Shown here in pieces: positions 60,898 to 64,000 of a stretch of DNA of 64,000 nucleotides. The position numbers and the translations under genes were made by a program. A model generated the notes under the pieces. That model saw only the letters and a list, made by a program, of their open reading frames with translations, did no database searches and had not been told where the DNA came from. Positions within the stretch are counted from its first letter, which is position 1, and every line of letters starts with the position of its first letter. The stretch is from Botrytis cinerea B05.10 (Eukaryota; Ascomycota; Leotiomycetes; Helotiales; Sclerotiniaceae), in the NCBI RefSeq assembly GCF_000143535.2, contig NC_037313.1:689501-753500 (forward strand), written 5' to 3'.

Positions 60898-61233
60898 TCT
60901 GAGGGTGTTTGAATCAAAGCTTGGAGAAGTAGAAGTTGCTTTTTATTTTCTCAAACGAATATCAAGAAGTATTTATTTTGAATAACTAAGTCTCCGGTTG
61001 ACAACAAGCCCCAGTCCCTTCAGCTAATTGCAAAATGTCAAAAGGCGGTCAATAAAGCATAATCTGCTGATAAGGTAAGAGTCTTACAAGGATAACCAAT
61101 CAACAGAGCAAATCCGAGCTGGGTACGACCAGCGGAAAAGGCAAAATAATTATTTTAATACTGCATTAACAATCGCCCCTCACTCGAGAAAAGTATATCT
61201 TCACAATCTTCACAATCTCCACAACCACCAAAG
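60898..61233. promoter_or_regulatory. Divergent promoter MVD1/CYC3
   Basis: 336 bp between start codons. The part nearest CYC3 carries three tandem ATCTTCACA/AATCTCCACA-type words just before the ATG. No sterol-response element is recognised with confidence. Confidence 0.45.
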
Positions 61234-62138
61234 ATGTCGAAAGACGAGTCAACTCAAGGCATAGAGGCCTGTCCAGTCGATCATGCAACACGTTCAGCAT
61301 GGCTCAAAAACAATTCCACCAAACCGCCTTTCCCAGGCGTAACCCCTCCATCCAAACCAGGTCCAAGTTGTGATTCTTCAACCGTTGATCAAACCGCTCC
61401 TCCCACACACACACCTTCAAGTTTCTTCTCGCGGTTATTCTTCTGGGACAACTCATCACCTACACCCTCTCAACCACCATCAACTCCCAAATCCGCAACT
61501 TCTCCACTCCGCCTAGGACTCGACCGTGAAATCTCCACGATCCCTCGCGCATCTCCTACTCCAAATGATGCCCCCTCGTCCTCCTCTCCTTCAACCTCGC
61601 ATCCCGCAAACTCCGAATCGGAGTCTGGCGTTTCTGCATCTGGAAATTGGATCTATCCTAGTGAAAAAATGTTTTTCGAAGCTATGAAGCGCAAAGGTCA
61701 CCAATCGGACGCTGCAGATATGAAAACGATTGTGCCGATTCACAATGCTGTGAATGAAAGGGCATGGAAAGAGATTAGAGAGTGGGAGGCAGGATGGGGG
61801 AGCGAGAAGTATGTTTTCTCTTAGGGGGTTGTTTGATAAGACATGAACTAATGATTTTACCTAGATGTGGTGGACCTCGTCTTCATTCTTTCCTCGGACT
61901 TTCTCAAACCCTTTCGCCTAAAGCTCGGTTTAATACGCTTCTTGGATATACCGCTCCCTTCGACCGTCATGATTGGGTTGTTGATCGTTGTGGAAAGAGA
62001 GTTGACTACATCATAGACTTTTACGCAGGCAAAGCTTCACCGGATGGAAGTGGAAAGCTAAATTTCTTTTTAGATGTTCGACCAAAGTTGAATACATTAG
62101 AAGGTTGGAAAATGAGGGCTTGGAAGGTATTCAACTAG
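61234..62138 (+). CDS. CYC3: Cytochrome c heme lyase (holocytochrome c synthase)
   Basis: It attaches heme covalently to apocytochrome c in the mitochondrial intermembrane space. Exons 61234-61808 and 61865-62138, joined at GSEK|CGGPRLHSF in phase, give 282 aa. Near the N-terminus CPVDH is a CP heme-binding motif; a Ser/Pro-rich linker follows. Core motifs: GNWIYPSEKMFFEAMKRKGH with the heme-ligand histidine, VNERAWKEIREWE, FDRHDWVVDRCGKRVDYIID and DVRPKLNTLEGW. The frame stops at 62138 after RAWKVFN. An alternative splice at 62126/62127 could add a further exon (see next entry). CYC3 versus the c1-type CYT2 cannot be settled by eye. Confidence 0.88.
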
Positions 62139-62248
62139 AGCTCTAGACTTGGGAGGCGAGGAAATAGGAGAGTTGGGTGTAATCAGAACTCAACATCACG
62201 CGCCACGGTCACAGCTTGTGGTAATGCGGAGATGAACGGTCATGTCAG

Positions 62249-62503
62249 GTTTGGCAAGATGCACCCTATATCTGGGAGAATATCAGATTGAAGTTCGATA
62301 TACGTTCAGATGGAACACTAGTCAGAACGCATATTCTGTCATGGCTTCAGGATACAAGAGGTATGCGCCCAGCATCGTCGAATAAGGGTACATCATCTGA
62401 AACATTTCGAAAGCCTATTTCTTCAACTCGAGCCATCCTAGAGACTTTGGCATCGAAAGCTGAGATGGAGAGGAAAAGGGTCGGAAAAGGGATGTACGAT
62501 TAA
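62249..62503 (+). other. Possible third exon of the heme lyase gene, or separate fragment
   Basis: An 84-residue open frame starts right after a usable acceptor (CATGTCAG): VWQDAPYIWENIRLKFDIRS...KRVGKGMYD. It is in phase 0 with a donor AAG|GTATTC in the last codons of the preceding CDS. It has no ATG of its own that fits. It may be a C-terminal extension (~362 aa total) or an exon of an undetected gene. Confidence 0.35.
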
Positions 62504-63074
62504 CGACTTGAGAAGGATAAAATGGAAAACTAGGTATCGGATTGTATATTTTAGGTGTTACGGTGTTTCTAAACCGATGAATTCTTTGAGTTTTACTTCA
62601 AAAGACATACTCTCTGCTCCACTCGAGCTGTACAATATCAAATCTGTCAGAATTATAAAAACATGTCATTTGGAATGAGAGTCCACAGGTATAACATCCG
62701 ATGTACGAGTGAGTAATCTCAAGATGATATTTGAATTTTCATCCAATTTCACTTTGCACGAAATCTGCATTTGACGATCTCTCTCTCTCCTATCTTTTCT
62801 CGAGAGGGAAAAAAGCGAGAATCAGGATAGCGAGCCTAAGAAAAAACACTCAAATTATTTTTAACATACATATTTAGATTTTAGCGCATGGTTGGAGTGG
62901 GATTCAAACTTTGAAGTCTATATGATGGTTTGGTACTTTTCGTATTCAAATTCAAATTCAAATTCATATTCATATTCATATCCAACGCTCTCACACCATA
63001 CTCGCGACTCTCATCTCTTACATGATCTATCGATTTACCATACCCATTCTCCTCCACCCCTTCCTTTCCCCATG
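62504..63074. other. Convergent intergenic region with hexamer repeat
   Basis: 571 bp. At ~62944-62981 tandem hexamers ATTCAA (x4) grade into ATTCAT (x3). Otherwise no feature. Confidence 0.55.
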
Positions 63075-64000
63075 CTACTCATCCCTCTGCTCTCCACCCG
63101 AAACAGCCAATCTCGTTCCCGCTCTAACCTCAATCGCCGGCGTATCCAAATCCCATCCTCTCCTCTCCAGTTCCGCATAAAAGCTCGTTTCCGCTCTCCA
63201 TCTCTCCGATTCTTCGAGCGAGGTGCGCATCCAGCTTAGAATGCTCTGGTTATCCACGTGATTAGTTTTCGATTTCTGGATTTTTTGATTTCCGGAAGTG
63301 ATGGCGAAAATCGCATGGAACCATGCATCTAATTGAACTTTTGGTGCTGTTTCCTCTTTCAGAATAACGAGGAATGTGTTGCGAGAGCGGGAGTACCACA
63401 TTAGGTAACCCTGGGTTTTGTAGATGGATAGGAGAGATGTGAGGATTGATTCGGGCTCTGCGTAACTTCCTGCGGTTGTGGGTGTGGCAATTGACGAGAG
63501 TAGGTCTTGGAGACTCACGCCGACTTTGCAGTAGGCGAGGATTGTGCCGTGGGTGTTGCGGATGGCTCCGTCGCGTTCGAAGATGCGTTCTTGGAGTGAG
63601 ATGTCTCTAGGAGAAGGGAGAGAAATCTTGTTCTTCTCGTGTTCTGGACTCGAGAGGAGAGATGAAATCACTAAATTTGCTCGTTGTCGGTTCAGAGTAC
63701 GCATGGTGACCGATCTGACGGCCATGTAGTTCGTACCGAGATGAATTGAAAGCAGAGCGAGCAATGCAATCCACGTGGCTACTTGAGAGGAAATCTTGGA
63801 AACGACAAACGTTCCAACGAGCATACCTAGGAGGGATATGAGAGTCTCCTGACTTGCATCTTTCTATCCTTCCGTTTAGTATCCTCTCATCCATGATCTC
63901 TATCGATCATACGAAGCAAGAGAACTCACCGCATTCAACTCTGCCAGATTTCCCATCTTCGCAAAATGCGCACTCAAGCTCGCCTTGCTACTTCCGGCCG
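63075..64000 (-). CDS. RUS (root UVB sensitive, DUF647) family protein, 5' part missing
   Basis: A membrane-associated family conserved from fungi to plants and animals; the biochemical role is not established. Visible exons: 64000-63930 (partial; SAHFAKMGNLAELNA) and 63863-63075, joined in phase 0 to KDASQETLISLLGMLVGTFV over a 66-nt intron. Diagnostic segment: WIALLALLSIHLGTNYMAVR|SVTMRTLNRQRANLV. The C-terminal half carries FVILKEETAPKVQLDAWFHA and the end is SGGEQRDE. The N-terminus lies beyond the window. Confidence 0.85.

Noticed and set aside
62892..63239. 115-aa plus-strand frame rich in Ser/Asn/Tyr
   Set aside because: Generated by the hexamer microsatellite and by antisense of the RUS-family gene.

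Overview
The window is nuclear DNA of a filamentous ascomycete. The genes have short introns (about 48 to 150 nt) with GTAAGT-like donors and CTAAC or CTGAC branch sites. The housekeeping set is fungal: Rtt106, Ndc1, Ach1, Vfa1, Yvh1, cytochrome c heme lyase. A transposon carries C-to-T and G-to-A decay of the kind caused by repeat-induced point mutation (RIP). Base composition, intron style and protein flavour suggest a leotiomycete of the Botrytis/Sclerotinia type. That placement is inference; no search was run.

Layout. (1) 0.2-8.9 kb is a compact conserved block: RTT106 and a PEP12-type syntaxin on the minus strand, NDC1 and ACH1 on the plus strand, then a 78-aa two-exon gene. (2) 9-30 kb is an accessory island. 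It holds at least eight small genes of unknown function, most on the minus strand, several coiled-coil or very hydrophilic, plus decayed coding fragments. In its middle (13.2-21.0 kb) a 7.3-kb Ty1/Copia element is nested in a DNA element with terminal inverted repeats. A 73-bp tandem repeat lies at 28.3-28.8 kb. (3) 30.6-32.2 kb is a five-exon cyclase-family gene. (4) 32.5-33.6 kb is a cluster of palindromes, each centred on a CCCCGAAGGG-like core; the largest is about 600 bp. (5) 35.5-37.8 kb is a C2H2 zinc-finger gene on the minus strand, with about 10 kb of gene-poor DNA upstream. (6) 48.0-64.0 kb is a second conserved block: YVH1, divergent VFA1 and ARG4, a 732-aa coiled-coil protein, divergent MVD1/ERG19 and CYC3, and the 5'-truncated end of a DUF647/RUS-family gene.

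The conserved genes serve ordinary unlinked functions: histone deposition, endosomal SNARE fusion, nuclear pore anchoring, acetyl-CoA/propionyl-CoA metabolism, ribosome maturation, Vps4/ESCRT, arginine and sterol synthesis, and cytochrome c maturation. The unusual material is the transposon-centred orphan-gene island and the palindrome cluster, which looks able to make long hairpin RNA. Exon joins were derived by hand from splice signals, reading phase and family similarity.
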